Source: CAZUZS01 sp964624795 (GTDB lineage: Bacteria; Calditrichota; Calditrichia; RBG-13-44-9). Taken from it: a stretch of DNA of 63,983 bases. Position numbers and translations under genes: made by a program. Positions 17,908 through 25,681 of this stretch are shown here, one piece after another. The notes under the pieces are model-generated. The model did not search any database. It was given only the letters and a program-made list of their open reading frames with translations, and was not told where the DNA came from. Each line of letters starts with the position of its first letter. Within the stretch, counting starts at the first letter, position 1. The stretch lies in assembly GCA_964624795.1 (NCBI GenBank), contig CAZUZS010000022.1, forward strand, positions 1-63,983, read 5' to 3'.

Positions 17908-18894
17908 ATGATGAGAAGTAAACTCCAATTTGTTTCTTTTTCCCTATGGATTTTTGTTCTACTGTTGTTTCTCACCTCGCTGGCAATCAGCGGCAACACC
18001 GATGAAACCATACATCGGCAGTTCGATGTGGCGCCGGGTGGCCGGCTTACCGTGGGTTCCGACATCGGCTCTATTGAGGTGAATACCTCCTCCGGAAATA
18101 CGGTGGACATAGAGGTTATCCGCAAGGTTCGCGGGTTGGGCGACAGTGAGGATGCGCTGAAAGATTTTGAGGTACACTTCGACAAAAGTGGCAACGATGT
18201 GAAGGTACGTGGGGAACTAAAGGATCACCGTAACCGGAGCGGACTGAGTATTCGCTATATCATCACCGTTCCAAAAAAATACAATGTCGATCTGAATACA
18301 GCCGGCGGAAGTATTTCGGTGGCTAATCTGGAAGGCGAGGTATTGGCAAACACTTCCGGCGGTAGCCTGCACTTCGGCAAGGTTACCGGTCCGGTAACCG
18401 GAAAAACATCCGGCGGCAGTGTTTCCCTGGACGGATGCAGCGGCAATGCCGATATTCGAACTTCAGGAGGAAGCATTTCCATTGGGGACGTGAGCGGCAA
18501 TGTCGATGCCTATACTTCCGGTGGTTCGGTCAGCATCGAAAAGGCAGGCGGAAGTGTGACGGCAAGAACTTCCGGGGGGAGCATTAATGTTGACGAGGTA
18601 ATGGGAGCTATCGACGCCCAGACCACCGGTGGAAGCGTTACGGCGCATATTTCCCGCCAGCCGAAGGGTCCCTGCCGGCTGACAACATCCGGCGGAACGG
18701 TTACGGTTTATCTGGCAGATGATATTGACCTCAATATCGATGCCAGCACCAGCGGTGGAAAGGTGGAAAGCGATCTGCCTGTCACTGTTCAGGGTAGTAT
18801 GAAAAAGAATTCCATGCAGGGCAAGATTAACGGTGGTGGGCCGGAACTTTACCTTCGAACGTCCGGTGGCAACATCTTGCTGAAAGAAATGTAA
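17908..18894 (+). CDS. DUF4097-family beta-repeat protein, exported
   Basis: A 328-residue exported protein. A signal peptide or anchor occupies residues 1-29 (MMRSKLQFVSFSLWIFVLLL and following). From about residue 130 the chain is made of roughly 18-20-residue repeats centred on T-S-G-G-S (TAGGS, several TSGGS, TTGGS, TSGGT, TSGGK, TSGGN), which should stack as a beta-solenoid. This is the DUF4097 family. AAAAGGAG precedes the start. It lies 243 bases after the exporter permeases and on the same strand, so it could be a cargo or accessory envelope protein of that system; the family function is not established. Confidence 0.85.
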   Translation: MMRSKLQFVSFSLWIFVLLLFLTSLAISGNTDETIHRQFDVAPGGRLTVGSDIGSIEVNTSSGNTVDIEVIRKVRGLGDSEDALKDFEVHFDKSGNDVKVRGELKDHRNRSGLSIRYIITVPKKYNVDLNTAGGSISVANLEGEVLANTSGGSLHFGKVTGPVTGKTSGGSVSLDGCSGNADIRTSGGSISIGDVSGNVDAYTSGGSVSIEKAGGSVTARTSGGSINVDEVMGAIDAQTTGGSVTAHISRQPKGPCRLTTSGGTVTVYLADDIDLNIDASTSGGKVESDLPVTVQGSMKKNSMQGKINGGGPELYLRTSGGNILLKEM

Positions 18895-18924
18895 CAGCAT
18901 TTCAATTTTATCGCAGGTGTTCTG

Positions 18925-20049
18925 ATGAAAAGATTGCCTGATAAGAAAAAACGCACTGAAATTGGTAGACGTGTTTTTTTCTTCCTGGCCGTGATTTTCA
19001 TTATTGTGCCGGTAGCTTGCGAAAAAGATATTACCGGCATCCAGGCACCCGTCTACTGGGACGAATCCTCGCCTGTTGCGCAGGGAATGGATGGCGGGCT
19101 CTTGGCGAACGCCGATGGATATGCGCGGACTCAAATGCCCTTTCTGCACAGCCTGCTGGTGGTGAGAAATAATTATCTCGTTTTCGAAAAATACTACCAG
19201 GGCTATAATTCGACCACCGCGAACAACGTGCAATCGATTACGAAAAGCGTTGTGTCCATCCTCACCGGTATTGCGCTGCGCGAAATGCTCATCGACAGTT
19301 TGCAGTTGCGGCTGATCGAGGTACTTCCGGAATATTTCTCCGCGAACTCCGATCCACGGATCGAGAATATGACGCTTAAGAATCTGCTTACCATGCGCTC
19401 TGGATTTGAGTGGGACGATACCGGCGATATTTTCTGGCAGTGGCGGGCCAGCAGCGACTGGGTCCGTTTTCTTCTCAGCTTGCCGCTGGAATATAATCCC
19501 GGCGCCGGGTTTAGATACAATTCGGCCGTTTCCCACCTGATGTCCGTAATTCTCACTAAATCCGCCGGGCAGAGCACATACCAATTTGCCGAGAAAGTGC
19601 TTTACGAGCCGTTAAGGATATCCTGTGAGCAGTGGAACAAGGATCCTCAGGGATACAACATCGGAGGGTTTGATTCGTACTACACGCCGAGGGCGCTGGC
19701 GAAGATTGGTGCACTCTACCTTGGCGGAGGATTGTACAATGGCCGGCAAATCGTGCCGTCCGAATGGGTTGAAGAATCTCTTCATAAATATTCCACGCTG
19801 ACCTCTACATGGGGTGCCGTCGAAAATATCGGTTACGGTTACTTCTGGTGGCTGGGAACAATCGGAGGTTATTCGATGTTTTTTGCACTGGGATACGGCG
19901 GGCAATACATCGCGGTGTTTCCGGACCTGAACCTGCTTGTTGTCACTACTGCCGAATGGAAGTTCACCGCGGACGTTGCGGATCAGCACGAACGGGCAAT
20001 TAACCGGCTGTTTGAAAAATATATAGTACCTGCAATTGTCCGGGATTAA
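18925..20049 (+). CDS. Serine hydrolase lipoprotein, class C beta-lactamase-like fold
   Basis: A 374-residue envelope hydrolase. The lipoprotein signal runs to lipobox VPVAC with C32. The catalytic S-x-x-K is S104-I-T-K107 in QSITKSVVS. The Tyr motif is RYNSAVSH with Y198. A C-terminal GYGGQYIAVFPDLNLLVV is the usual third conserved region. Such proteins act as esterases, amidases or DD-peptidases (EstB, NylB or penicillin-binding types); antibiotic hydrolysis is not implied. Four residues W-Q-W-R near 171-174 and WWLG later resemble NylB-like members. It starts 30 bases after the DUF4097 gene. Confidence 0.88.
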   Translation: MKRLPDKKKRTEIGRRVFFFLAVIFIIVPVACEKDITGIQAPVYWDESSPVAQGMDGGLLANADGYARTQMPFLHSLLVVRNNYLVFEKYYQGYNSTTANNVQSITKSVVSILTGIALREMLIDSLQLRLIEVLPEYFSANSDPRIENMTLKNLLTMRSGFEWDDTGDIFWQWRASSDWVRFLLSLPLEYNPGAGFRYNSAVSHLMSVILTKSAGQSTYQFAEKVLYEPLRISCEQWNKDPQGYNIGGFDSYYTPRALAKIGALYLGGGLYNGRQIVPSEWVEESLHKYSTLTSTWGAVENIGYGYFWWLGTIGGYSMFFALGYGGQYIAVFPDLNLLVVTTAEWKFTADVADQHERAINRLFEKYIVPAIVRD

Positions 20050-20113
20050 GAACTGCGGCGTAATTGTTGATTCATGTGGTTAGTTACGGAGCCAAAACGG
20101 CGAGAAGGATTTC

Positions 20114-20848
20114 ATGCCTGTTATTTTTGGAATTAACCCGGTGCTGGAAGCGCTGCAAAGCCAGCAGTCAATCGAGAAAATATATATCCAGGCTGGCCGC
20201 CAGGGCGCCGCTGTGCCGCAGATTTATCGTCTGGCAAAAAATCAAAAAATACCGGTGGTCAGGGCCGACCGGAAAAAGATCGATGCCCTTTCGAATGGCG
20301 GGAAGCACCAGGGCGTGGTGGCGTTGCTGCCTTCTATTGAATATACTGCGCTGGAAAATCTGATCGAGAAAATCTTTCGCGCGGGCAACATGCCAAACCT
20401 GCTTTTGTTAGACCGTGTCCAGGACCCGCACAACCTGGGAGCCATCATCCGTTCCGCAGAGGTTCTCGGGGCCCAGGGGGTTGTGGTCAATGTAAGAGAT
20501 AGCGCCCCAATTACCGATGTAGTCGTTAAAGCTTCCGCGGGTGCTGTTTTCCATTTGGATATCTGCAAGGCAGATAACCTGGTAAATGCAGTTCGGTTTC
20601 TCCGGGATTCTGGAGTTTGGATTTATTCATCTTCCTCGCACAGCGAGAAGAATATCTGGCAAACGGATTTTAACAGGCCGGTGGCAGTCATCATCGGAAG
20701 CGAAGGCGCCGGGGTCCGCCAGTTGCTCCTTAAAGAGAGCGATGATACGTTTCGCATTCCCCAGGTCGGGAAAACGGAATCGTTGAATGCCTCGGTTGCC
20801 GCGGGTGTGATTCTTACGGAAATTCTGCGCCAGCGAGTTGGCAATTAA
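20114..20848 (+). CDS. rlmB: 23S rRNA (guanosine-2'-O-)-methyltransferase, RlmB/TrmH family
   Basis: A 244-residue SPOUT methyltransferase that modifies the 2'-OH of a guanosine in 23S rRNA with S-adenosylmethionine. The start has AGAAGGATTTC before it. The N-terminal substrate-binding domain (1-80) begins with FGINPVLEAL. SPOUT motif 1 is QDPHNLGAIIRSAEVLGA, motif 2 VIIGSEGAGV, and motif 3 IPQVGKTESLNASVAAGVIL, which form the deep trefoil knot. Length matches RlmB. TrmH-family members with other rRNA or tRNA targets remain possible, hence the moderate symbol certainty. Confidence 0.9.
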   Translation: MPVIFGINPVLEALQSQQSIEKIYIQAGRQGAAVPQIYRLAKNQKIPVVRADRKKIDALSNGGKHQGVVALLPSIEYTALENLIEKIFRAGNMPNLLLLDRVQDPHNLGAIIRSAEVLGAQGVVVNVRDSAPITDVVVKASAGAVFHLDICKADNLVNAVRFLRDSGVWIYSSSSHSEKNIWQTDFNRPVAVIIGSEGAGVRQLLLKESDDTFRIPQVGKTESLNASVAAGVILTEILRQRVGN

Positions 20849-20946
20849 TACCGGGAATGTTGCAAGCGCCACCCGGCCCACTTCATCACTGCGATGCGAA
20901 ATAGCACAACTTCAAAGCGGATTTTTCGCTTTCTCTTGAAAATGGA

Positions 20947-21030
20947 AATTGCACATAATTTTGCAATTACCTCCTGATTTTGATTGTCATCACAGAACTT
21001 TGGGAGTAAATTTTGCATAATTGATGCAAA
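20947..21030. promoter_or_regulatory. Two TGCA-centred dyads upstream of a tiny ORF
   Basis: AATTGCA (20947-20953) and TGCAATT (20962-20968) form one dyad. TTTGCAT (21012-21018) and ATGCAAA (21024-21030) form another with perfect arms and a five-base spacer. Both share a TTTTGCA core. They sit just before the ribosome-binding site of the 31-residue ORF and may be binding sites of one regulator. Confidence 0.35.
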
Positions 21031-21045
21031 TTGTGAGGGGGCACA

Positions 21046-21141
21046 ATGTTCAGCTTCAAAAATAAAATACTACTCGCCGGATTTATAATTTTGTTTCTCG
21101 TCATGATCTTCATCCTTCCTCATTTTCTCCTGAAGATCTGA
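21046..21141 (+). CDS. Tiny single-pass membrane peptide
   Basis: A 31-residue frame: MFSFKNKILL, then a hydrophobic helix with AGFIILFLVMIFILP, ending HFLLKI. Its ATG is six bases after a GAGGGGG-like ribosome-binding site. It has the lysine-first then hydrophobic pattern of a one-pass inner membrane miniprotein. The following outer membrane protein gene starts 68 bases later. Nothing else supports it, and chance cannot be excluded. Confidence 0.35.
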   Translation: MFSFKNKILLAGFIILFLVMIFILPHFLLKI

Positions 21142-21209
21142 GTTTCATGTCGTAAACCAGAAATCATTATAATCAGGGATTGAACAATCAAATAATAGGA
21201 GAACTATTT

Positions 21210-22097
21210 ATGAAGCTAAAAATACGTGAGATTTTTATGCTTATTTTTCTCTTCGGATTTTTAACTCAAACGTACGCGCAATTGGAATCTCTTTTGGAAC
21301 GGTATACCGGGCAAAATGCCGAGGGTTACATCGAGCCGCTGGTAACCGCAGTTGGCGCAGGTTTGAATTCGGGACTTTATCGCACGGCCAAAGTGCCTGA
21401 AAGTGGGCTGCATATCAATATTGGCTTCAATGCGATGGCCACCATGTTTTCGGATAACCAGAAAACATTCACCGCAACAACGGAAGGCTATTTCAGGCCG
21501 GTGGAGGAAGTGGAAACGCCAACCGTGGTGGGAAGCGGAAAAGGGGCCACTGTGATGAGCGAATACGGAACGGCATTCACTTTTCCCGGAGGGTACGAGC
21601 TAAACTCTTTTGCCCTTGCAGCGCCCATTGTCACCGTGGGGAGTATTATGGGAACAGAAGCTTCTTTGCGGTACTTCAAGGCAAATATTAATGAAGATCT
21701 AGGCGATCTGACCCTCGTGGGTTTGGGCGCGCGACACAGCATCAGTCAGTATATTCCTCTAAGTCCGGTAGATATCTCTGCCGGCTTTTTCTATCATAAC
21801 ATCAAATTAGGAGATATTCTTAAGACAAACCTTCTCTCATTTTATGCCGTAGTGGGAAAGTCATTTCCGGTCATTAATGTATATGGAGGGTTGGCCATGG
21901 AATCGAATAAAGCGGACATCAATTATACTTTCACTGCGTTTGGTCAGCAACAAGACATTTCTCTCAGTGTGACGGGCAAAAACAAGTTTCGCGCACTCGC
22001 CGGTGTGGGTATAAACTTGTTGATGCTCCATCTGAATGTGGACTATAATCTCGGCCACCAAAGTATTCTTAATGCCGGTTTGAGCTTTGGACTATAA
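21210..22097 (+). CDS. Predicted outer membrane protein, DUF6588-like
   Basis: A 295-residue exported protein. ATG 21210 is chosen because GGAGA lies just upstream; an in-frame TTG at 21180 lacks a site. The signal peptide (MKLKIREIFMLIFLFGFL, cleaved near TYAQ) leads into a chain of alternating hydrophobic strands and Gly-rich turns: LVTAVGAGLNSGLYRTAKVP, later VDISAGFFYHNIKLGD and FRALAGVGINLLMLHLNVDY, ending AGLSFGL. This pattern fits an eight- to ten-strand barrel and resembles DUF6588 proteins of the FCB group. It precedes a lipoprotein gene by only 24 bases; the two probably act together in the outer membrane. Function is unknown. Confidence 0.7.
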   Translation: MKLKIREIFMLIFLFGFLTQTYAQLESLLERYTGQNAEGYIEPLVTAVGAGLNSGLYRTAKVPESGLHINIGFNAMATMFSDNQKTFTATTEGYFRPVEEVETPTVVGSGKGATVMSEYGTAFTFPGGYELNSFALAAPIVTVGSIMGTEASLRYFKANINEDLGDLTLVGLGARHSISQYIPLSPVDISAGFFYHNIKLGDILKTNLLSFYAVVGKSFPVINVYGGLAMESNKADINYTFTAFGQQQDISLSVTGKNKFRALAGVGINLLMLHLNVDYNLGHQSILNAGLSFGL

Positions 22098-22121
22098 TAA
22101 ATAGATGGAATGGAGGACATC

Positions 22122-22794
22122 ATGTCTAAATACATTGTTGGTTTCTTATCATTATTCCTTGTATTGTTTTTAAATTGCAAGGATGTGCTGGTCTATTATC
22201 CGATACCTTTGACCTTTAAAGTTGAAATTTCCGGTATCCAAACGGATGGCGGAAGCTATAGTGGCTCAGGTTCGCTCAGCGCCACCGAAATTTATGATAA
22301 TAACATCAAACAACAGTTGAGTGACGCTGGCTTGTCGACCGAGGACATTGAAAATGTGGAATTAGAAGGCGTCGCTTTTACAATTCTCCAAACAGACAAT
22401 CAATCTGCCGAGCTTAACAGCGGGTCCATCGACATTGNNNNNNNNNNCCAATGCACGCCTTTGCAAAGGTCATGGTGCGCAATCTGCCATTCTTGACACA
22501 GCCGCTATTCGTATTGGGTATAATGGACGAGGCCCGGATATGCTGCTTAACATGGCAAATGTCAATTTTGGGCAGGTATTGAATAAACCGCAGGCTCTTG
22601 ACCTTTCACCCGGCGGAGTCGATCTGTTGACCCAGGCTTTAAAAAATATTGTCCTTTCCGGTGGTCTGGGTGGCGATGTTTTGGTTAAAGTATCGGGAAG
22701 CCTGACATCCGGCGAAGTCACATTTGACCTGCTGATCGAAATGACGGTAACCACAGTGGTAAAAAAGAAACAGCAGGTCTTCGAGCCTTTTTAG
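22122..22794 (+). CDS. Hypothetical lipoprotein, reading frame broken by a short assembly gap
   Basis: The frame opens at ATG 22122 (MSKYIVGFLSLFLVLFLNC): a lipoprotein signal with lipobox FLNC. It reads to a run of 10 N at 22438-22447. After the gap the plausible frame is one base different and ends at TAG 22792-22794 (…LIEMTVTTVVKKKQQVFEPF). The two halves are parts of one beta-rich protein of about 220 residues if the true gap length restores the frame. Upstream is the DUF6588-like barrel. No family is recognised. A second start option, ATG 22110, adds only four residues. Confidence 0.6.
22438..22447. other. Assembly gap (10 N)
   Basis: Ten N inside the lipoprotein gene; its length does not preserve the reading frame. 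Confidence 0.98.
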
Positions 22795-22896
22795 CCGCCG
22801 CGCTACCAGGAGATTTTGGATTTGCACTAAGAGAGCATAAAGGCTTTACCAAATACGCAAGCTAATATCTTTTTGGCAAATGGGATGATTTAGATT

Positions 22897-22933
22897 AAAG
22901 GCTTCTTTTCACGTCTGTGGAAAGGAGCCTTTT
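22897..22933 (+). terminator. Strong hairpin terminator between convergent genes
   Basis: The arms 22897-22912 and 22917-22932 pair over 16 positions, two of them G-U, around a four-base loop GTCT. A short T-run (TTT at 22931-22933) follows the right arm. It lies after the lipoprotein gene and before the convergent ftsX stop, so it can end transcription of the plus-strand unit and possibly of the minus strand too. Confidence 0.65.
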
Positions 22934-23082
22934 GTTGAATATCGGTTCGAAAGAAAAAGGGAATGAATAACCTTGCACATACGGGTTCGAAAAGAAATAG
23001 ATGGCCGGCATCCAACGAAATGGTCCGCGAAGAGCCATGCAAAAAACAGTTACTGAGAAGTTGGTTCTCGAAGCCGCGATTG

Positions 23083-23937
23083 TTAATACCGTAAATATTT
23101 GTTCACCGACAGATAGCTGCCGATCCATCCGAAGGCAATTCCCAATCCGATGATCAGCAAGTAGAGATGAGACGCTACAACAAGCTCAGGGTAAATAATA
23201 CTCTGCACAAATTTGGACAGGAGGGAAAGAAGACCCCAGGCTAAAAATCCACCAAAAATTCCCTGGATAATTCCCTCTATAATAAAGGGGCTTTTTATGA
23301 AGAAGTTTGTAGCGCCAACCAGTCGCATGATTTGGATGATATCTGTCCTGGCATGAATGGTAAGCCGGATGGTATTGAATACCAGGATCGTGATAATGAT
23401 GAATAAAATAATTGCAAGGAAACCGATAAAGAGAATGGTAAGACTAAAATATTTCTGAATAAACGTGATGATCTCTTTCTGGTACAATACCTCCTGCACA
23501 CCTGCCAATTTTCTTGTTTTTTCGGCAAAGTCTTCCACCACGGACGGCGCGCTGTAGGAGGGTTTAAGAACAATTCGAAAAGATGCGGGAAGCGGATTTT
23601 CGCTGAGCACATTGCTGAGGTCCTCGCCGAAAGTTTTCTGAAATTCTTCAAGTGCCTGCTGGCGCGAAATATATTTAACTTCGCTCACCTGCGGACCATC
23701 CTCAATTTTTTTCTTCAAATCTTTTATCTGGCGATCGGAGAGCGAAGGCTCGAGAAAAACTTCAATTTCAACCTGTTTGTAGAAGCGAACAAAAATGTCC
23801 TTCACGTTCTGGCCCGCCAATAAGAATACGCCGATGAGGGTGAGCGACAGGCAGATGGTAATGACAGAGATGAGTGCGGTCAGACGTGCCCGTCTCAGGC
23901 TGACAATGCCTTCCTTGATCAAAAAGAAAAAGTTCAT
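23083..23937 (-). CDS. ftsX: Cell division ABC transporter permease FtsX
   Basis: A 284-residue inner membrane protein that with FtsE links the division ring to activation of cell wall hydrolases. Four membrane helices are visible: one near 20-43 (LTALISVITICLSLTLIGVF), then a periplasmic domain (about 45-160, containing VEIEVFLEPSLSDRQIKDLK), then three at the C-terminus (IILFIIITILVFNTIRL and two later). The C-terminal QIMRLVGATNFFIKSPFIIE is the family signature. It starts 12 bases after ftsE on the same strand. A possible partner is the M23 endopeptidase at 43.8-46.0 kb, which is conjecture. Confidence 0.93.
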   Translation of the reverse strand: MNFFFLIKEGIVSLRRARLTALISVITICLSLTLIGVFLLAGQNVKDIFVRFYKQVEIEVFLEPSLSDRQIKDLKKKIEDGPQVSEVKYISRQQALEEFQKTFGEDLSNVLSENPLPASFRIVLKPSYSAPSVVEDFAEKTRKLAGVQEVLYQKEIITFIQKYFSLTILFIGFLAIILFIIITILVFNTIRLTIHARTDIIQIMRLVGATNFFIKSPFIIEGIIQGIFGGFLAWGLLSLLSKFVQSIIYPELVVASHLYLLIIGLGIAFGWIGSYLSVNKYLRY

Positions 23938-23949
23938 GAAATGCCGTTC

Positions 23950-24630
23950 TTAAAGTTTGTGCAAATTTTGCGGATCGATATCCCGCCGGACCAGCCCGTT
24001 TTCCAGCACCACCGTTCGATGCGGCGCTAACCGGATCAGCTCGTAATTGTGAGTCGCCATACAAACTGCTGTTCCGCTTTTGTTAATTCTCTCCAGCAAT
24101 TGCACGATATCTCGGGATGCCTCCGGGTCCAGATTGCCGGTTGGCTCATCTGCCAGCAGGATGAACGGTTCGTTGATCAGCGCTCGTGCGATAGCTACGC
24201 GCTGCTTTTCGCCGCCTGATAGCGAGGCCGTCATTTCGTATCTTTTATGATTTAGGCCCACATGGGTTAGTACGCTGAGCACCCTGCTTTTTATTTCGCG
24301 CCTGCCGGCGCCGATAACCCGGAGCGCGAAAGCCACATTTTCATACACATTACGATCGGGCAGTAGCTTAAAATCCTGAAAAATAACCCCCACTTTGCGT
24401 CGCAGATACGGAATCTGCCGCATCTTGATGTTGGAAGAGCTGTATTTATCCACCAGCGCATTTCCCGTGGTTGGAAAAAGATCCATATAGATCAGGCGCA
24501 GAAGAGTGGTCTTGCCGGCCCCGGTCTTGCCAATGAGATAGATAAATTCGCCCTTATTAATCTTAAAGCGGATGTCCTTTAGGATGTATTTGCTCTTGCT
24601 CTTTACGGAGACGTTAAAAAATTCAATCAT
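23950..24630 (-). CDS. ftsE: Cell division ATP-binding protein FtsE
   Basis: A 226-residue ATPase partner of FtsX. Motifs: Walker A GKTGAGKTT, Q-loop VIFQDFKLLPDRNVYENVAF (typical of FtsE), signature LSGGEKQRVAIARAL, Walker B LLADEPTGNLD and switch ATHNYELI. It starts 4 bases after the methyltransferase stop, so methyltransferase, ftsE and ftsX form one minus-strand operon. All motifs needed for ATP hydrolysis are present. Confidence 0.95.
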   Translation of the reverse strand: MIEFFNVSVKSKSKYILKDIRFKINKGEFIYLIGKTGAGKTTLLRLIYMDLFPTTGNALVDKYSSSNIKMRQIPYLRRKVGVIFQDFKLLPDRNVYENVAFALRVIGAGRREIKSRVLSVLTHVGLNHKRYEMTASLSGGEKQRVAIARALINEPFILLADEPTGNLDPEASRDIVQLLERINKSGTAVCMATHNYELIRLAPHRTVVLENGLVRRDIDPQNLHKL

Positions 24631-24634
24631 GGTC

Positions 24635-25504
24635 TTATTTTTTCAGAATAAAATGGGCCCGATTGCTGTCTTCTTCAGCATCAAAAAAAGTGAAATCTTC
24701 ATAAAATGCGACCAGATCAAACTTTGTTTTTTCCACAATCGAGGACCTGATTTCCGAAAAGGAGAAAATATGTTGAACGTGGCGCTCTTTAAAAACCTGC
24801 CGCGGGGTGAAAATGGAAAATTCGTTGATCTGGCACTGGTTTGCATAATCGTAATAAGAGTTGCGTTCGTAAGAAAAATTGCTGTCTATCCTCTCCCGCT
24901 CGTTGAAACCGTCAAAATAATTCTGGCAAAATATTTCGCTGACTGCATCGAAAACAAAGATACCTTCTGCCGGCAGTAAATCATATATCCTGTGGAGAGC
25001 CTCTTCCAATATTTCCAGGGATGTGATATAATTGATAGTGTCGTAGAGGCATGTCATCACCTGGTACCTGCCTGGTGGAACCTGGTTGAGAGTTGGGAGC
25101 CGGTCGATCCACAGATTGGATAGCCGGTTTTTGCGCCGGGCGATTTCCAGCATCGCAGGCGAAGGATCGCACCCATCGACGGCAATGTCGAGCCTGCGCA
25201 TCTCCTGAATAAACTCTCCTGTTCCGCAGCCGATATCAAGTATTTGCGTTGGGAAACTGCTGTAGTTCTTGATGATTTTCTTAATATACCTCGCCCAATG
25301 CTCGTATCCAACATGCTGCATCACCTGGTCGTAAATGGCGGCCAGTGTGGCATACGGATCGCTCAATTGCGGATCATTTATATGAGAATCGTTATCGCCG
25401 GGCTTTTTTTTCATTAAACGAGATTTCAAATATTGCAGCAATCCAGGTTTATAAGATTCAGGCTTTTCACGACCGCCGGGCATTTCTGAAACACTCATCT
25501 GCAA
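24635..25504 (-). CDS. Class I SAM-dependent methyltransferase
   Basis: A 289-residue protein with a Rossmann-type methyltransferase core: motif I ILDIGCGTGEFIQEM, acidic motif II end VDGCDPSPAMLEIARRK, and motif IV MTCLYDTINYI. The first 50 residues are polar and probably not folded. The end contains an acidic and aromatic segment. Members of this group methylate small molecules or proteins; the substrate cannot be told. It heads the operon with ftsE and ftsX, but no functional link is evident. Its promoter probably lies in the 177 bases after icd. Confidence 0.85.
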   Translation of the reverse strand: MQMSVSEMPGGREKPESYKPGLLQYLKSRLMKKKPGDNDSHINDPQLSDPYATLAAIYDQVMQHVGYEHWARYIKKIIKNYSSFPTQILDIGCGTGEFIQEMRRLDIAVDGCDPSPAMLEIARRKNRLSNLWIDRLPTLNQVPPGRYQVMTCLYDTINYITSLEILEEALHRIYDLLPAEGIFVFDAVSEIFCQNYFDGFNERERIDSNFSYERNSYYDYANQCQINEFSIFTPRQVFKERHVQHIFSFSEIRSSIVEKTKFDLVAFYEDFTFFDAEEDSNRAHFILKK

Positions 25505-25681
25505 CTATTTCAGCCCCCCTCTCCGAGTTTGAGCTTCACACCGGAAGAGGCCGCGTGGATAAACTTGAAGAATGGACCACAAACAACTACCCGCAGGTGC
25601 AATTGCAGTGGCAGAGCCGGTCACCGGTTTATTCATTTAAACAGGGGGCCAATCAGCCCAAGATTTTAGACCACAGCCACT

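Noticed and set aside
18300..18660. Regularly spaced ACTTCCGGCGG-like words, first taken as a DNA repeat array
   Set aside because: They encode the TSGG protein repeats of the DUF4097 gene, so no CRISPR or satellite is needed to explain them.
18463..19584. 373-codon minus-strand frame spanning the DUF4097 and hydrolase genes
   Set aside because: It crosses two well-supported genes and the spacer between them, and shows no family features.
20947..20968. Possible sigma-54 promoter (TTGCAC and TTGCA)
   Set aside because: The GG of the -24 element is missing and the spacing to GC is one base too long.
22980..22990. GGGTTCGAAAA resembling a tRNA T-loop
   Set aside because: No matching acceptor, D or anticodon arms occur around it.
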